From Trogon surrucura (taxonomy: Eukaryota; Chordata; Aves; Trogoniformes; Trogonidae), in NCBI GenBank assembly GCA_020746105.1, contig CM036624.1:21412084-21476083 (forward strand): a DNA stretch of 64,000 bases. Reading direction: 5' to 3'. The notes below the pieces were generated by a model. The model had not been told where the DNA came from and ran no database searches. It saw nothing but the letters and a program-made list of their open reading frames with translations. How positions within the stretch are numbered: position 1 is the first letter of the stretch; each line of letters starts with the position of its first letter. The position numbers were made by a program, and so were the translations under genes. Positions 61,400 through 64,000 of the stretch are shown one piece after another.

Positions 61400-64000
61400 A
61401 TGATAAACAAATTTGTGTTTACATCCACACCCAGAGCACATCGTGTTTCTCAGGAGGAAGCAAAGATTCTTGGTCATCAAAGGGGATGCATTTGCCATAT
61501 TTTATCTGTGCAAGTCTGCTTCAAGAAATAAAAAGCATAGTAGAAATAATCTTTGAAAGTATAAAGGTGCCAGTGAGGCAGAGTAATGCTCTTGAGTGGA
61601 AGTGTTTTAGAGTGAATCATGGTTGTGCAACTAGTTTACCTAAACTCATTTTAAATCAGAAGAGTGACAGGCCCAGAACACTAAGTGATGGAGGATTGCG
61701 CCGTGATGCTGTTCGAGGCACCGGGCTGGACTGTGTGCAATCATTTCCTTCTAAATTGGTTGTAGTCCCCTTTCAAATTGTCAGAGTAGTTTTCTTCTGC
61801 TTCGTTGCACTTGAGAAGCAGGTGGACGGCAAGCTGCTCAGCCTCGTTTGATCCACACACTGCTGTTCAATGGATAGAGCAAATCAAACTGGAAAGGCTT
61901 TCTGGTATGGCTATAGCGCTGCCCGTTTGATGGCAGTTTAACAACAGGGAGCTGCCTGCAATTCAGACAGGAGGAGATCTCTAATTTCATCTTTCTTAGG
62001 GCATGTTAAAGAAGACAATGATAAATTTAGCTCCTCAGTGCCAAGAATGGCAAGTGTTAGTGTGACACTTGAATCCAAAATGTATAAACTCCGGCCACCA
62101 CTGCAGGAAGCATTAATTTATTGGTTTCGGAGGACAGTGTGGTCTGGTTCCTGAAGTACAAGAGATCTCATTTAATCACTTTGGGAGTTTACATAGGCCT
62201 CCAATCCCATCTCTCCCTGAGGTTCTCCCATCTGAAAAAGAGGAGAAAAGAATAACGTGGCAGGGTTGTGGAGCACAATTCATGGAAGTCTGCAAAATCT
62301 ATTTAATTTCTTCCATGCAGTGTGAGGGAGATGTACAGCTTTTGTCAATGTGCTCCTATGCTTTCTTGCTGCACTGTGCAATATAGCATCAGATGCTAAT
62401 GTTCTCTACGCTTTTGTTTCCTACCGATTGCTTTGCAACTACGAGCACTGGGCTTATCTGAAAATTCACCTGAGATTTAGGCCATAGGTTGTGAAACAAA
62501 ATGAGAACAAAAGAAGAACATTTATTGTCAAATGGATTTGTGTTCTTTCATGAGAAATCAGCATCCTGCAAAGTGAATTTGCGGAGAAATTCCTCTGAGT
62601 TGTTCCCTGCCTTGATCCTAGTAAAAGCTTAGCCTGATTTAAGGAAAGGGCACCCAGGCAGTAACTTGAAGAGCACCTCTGCAAATCTGCTTTCGTCATT
62701 GATTCTTAACAGGGTGCTTCAAAGTAATGACATGAGCTGTACAAAGCGTCCAGGCACATCCAGCACAGTCATGCAGACTGGATGGTTATATCTCAGAGGC
62801 TCCTCAAATGATCTAACTCAGTGACAGTCTCAGTGGACAGTAAACTCTCCCTGCCTTTGAAGGAACCATGCAGAAACCCCAGATGCTGGGAAAGATGTGC
62901 ATATCAGTGATGGACTTATTTATCTTCTCTTCCTCTGTAACAGCTTGGCACAAAATATTTGTTGAGCGTCTCTGTGCTGCATGAGACCAGCAGACAGGGT
63001 TTACTTGTGTGCAGATACATGATACTCAAATTTGTCTTTTTGTTGTCGTTGCTGTTGTACATACTGTGAATTTTCTCTTGCAAATCTCTACCTGATAGGG
63101 ATTTTACCCACACGTGGTTTGCCTGAACAAGGCACGCTCAGTTAAGAGAGGCAGAAGCAGTGCAAGTCACCTACTGGGTTTATATACTCCCCAGCTCCAG
63201 TACAAACTGTGTAATCATCTTCTAATTTTGAATGTACTTTCCTTAACAGCTCAGTGTGCTTGGAGATGTGTGTGCTGGAGGGCTCGGATGCAACGTCTGG
63301 AGGAGCAGGGAGGTCAGCTCCATCAGCAGGAGCTGACACAATGATAGAGGAGGAAGAAATGACGCAGCAGTGTGGAGAGAGAAAGTGGAGGCCAGGAGAC
63401 TTTCACAGCACCTGCTCTGCTGTGTGATGATGCTGAAAAAGACCAGGTGTTTGGAGATGAGAGGAAAGCATTTGTGTGTGTCAGGGAGAGCTTGTTCTTT
63501 CAGAAAAGGCTGTGAATTTCTCCTTGCTGACTGTCTCGCAGCCCAGCACTGGTGGCTTAGGAGCTGCCCTGAGACTGGAGGATGGAAAGAGGGATGGGGG
63601 GAAGGTGGGCAGGACATAGCCCTTGGCAGGGCAGGGAGTTTCCCAGCTTTCTTTCTGGGAGCCATACACTGGGGAAGCAGCTCTGTAGCTGGACCAACAA
63701 GAGATCCATCCAGCAGTGAAGGGGCAACTGCTAGGAGCATGAGCCAGGCAAGGGAAGAGAATGTGGCAAAAAGGAGAAGGAGCACACACCCACACACACT
63801 CAGCTAGGGCTTAACATCTCGTCTTACAGAGATGGTTTCTGAGCGAGCACTGAGGATATGTGGAAGAGCACCCCTGATGAGCTGCTGCTCCTTGACCCTG
63901 GTCTCTCTGTTAATTCCTCCTCCAGCGACCACACATAGATGTCCAGTTACTGATGGTGCAGTTGAGAGGCAATGTGGAGAGACCCATAAACCCAAGAGAT

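Larger units (their letters stand above)
59275..64000. other. Gene-free stretch at the right end
   Basis: No exon is recognised. It holds a T/G-rich GTTT-type repeat (60785-60910), a 12-bp perfect inverted repeat (61368-61399), and a GC-richer final segment (about 63240-63810) with a short CA repeat near 63783-63800. Open frames at 61318-61851 (177 codons) and 63797-63243 (minus strand, 184 codons) carry no domain and are overlapped by other frames. Confidence 0.65.

Noticed and set aside
61690..61730. Translation RRDAVRGTGL, slightly like the NRDAVKAGTG segment of AGBL4
   Set aside because: The similarity does not extend to either side, a residue is missing, and no splice borders frame a conserved exon. 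It is taken as coincidence.
63243..63807. Overlapping open frames on both strands near the right end
   Set aside because: GC-rich composition lowers the stop frequency in all frames. No conserved motif, start context or splice signals support a gene.

Overview
The window looks like bird nuclear DNA. It is AT-rich and mostly non-coding, with few interspersed repeats. The repeats I can recognise are all CR1 LINE fragments, the dominant LINE of birds and other sauropsids, with typical ATTCTGTG-type tails. The only protein-coding gene I recognise is a spliced vertebrate gene, BEND5 (BEN domain-containing protein 5), on the + strand. The species cannot be named from this sequence.

Layout. Positions 1-330 are GC- and CpG-rich and hold two G-quadruplex-type guanine clusters. 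This looks like the edge of the BEND5 promoter CpG island and the start of intron 1. Coding exon 1, which carries the start codon, is not visible and must lie upstream, except possibly for its last 20 bases at the left edge. Five coding exons follow: 13514-13647, 15288-15663, 21849-21997, 26883-27096 and 30991-31151. All have AG/GT borders and compatible phases. Together they encode 344 residues: a charged N-terminal part, a long glutamine-rich coiled coil and the C-terminal BEN DNA-binding domain. The stop codon lies inside an AATAAA hexamer, a second AATAAA follows 14 bases later, and a GT-rich element comes next, so the 3'UTR is probably very short.

From about 31.2 kb to the end (almost 33 kb) I find no gene. 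In mammals BEND5 lies inside a long intron of AGBL4 (a cytosolic carboxypeptidase) on the same strand. This stretch may therefore be AGBL4 intron, but I could not recognise an AGBL4 exon. It contains one fairly well-preserved CR1 3' end with about 206 open codons (58.6-59.3 kb), several short tandem duplications, homopolymer tracts, a perfect 12-bp inverted repeat near 61.38 kb, and a few AT-rich segments that could be conserved non-coding elements. Two other CR1 fragments lie in BEND5 introns 1 and 4.

I see no CRISPR array, rRNA, confident tRNA, operon, viral insertion or new multi-gene system. Most open frames over 60 codons look like chance: they have no recognisable domains, are often overlapped by others in different frames, and have no supporting splice structure.
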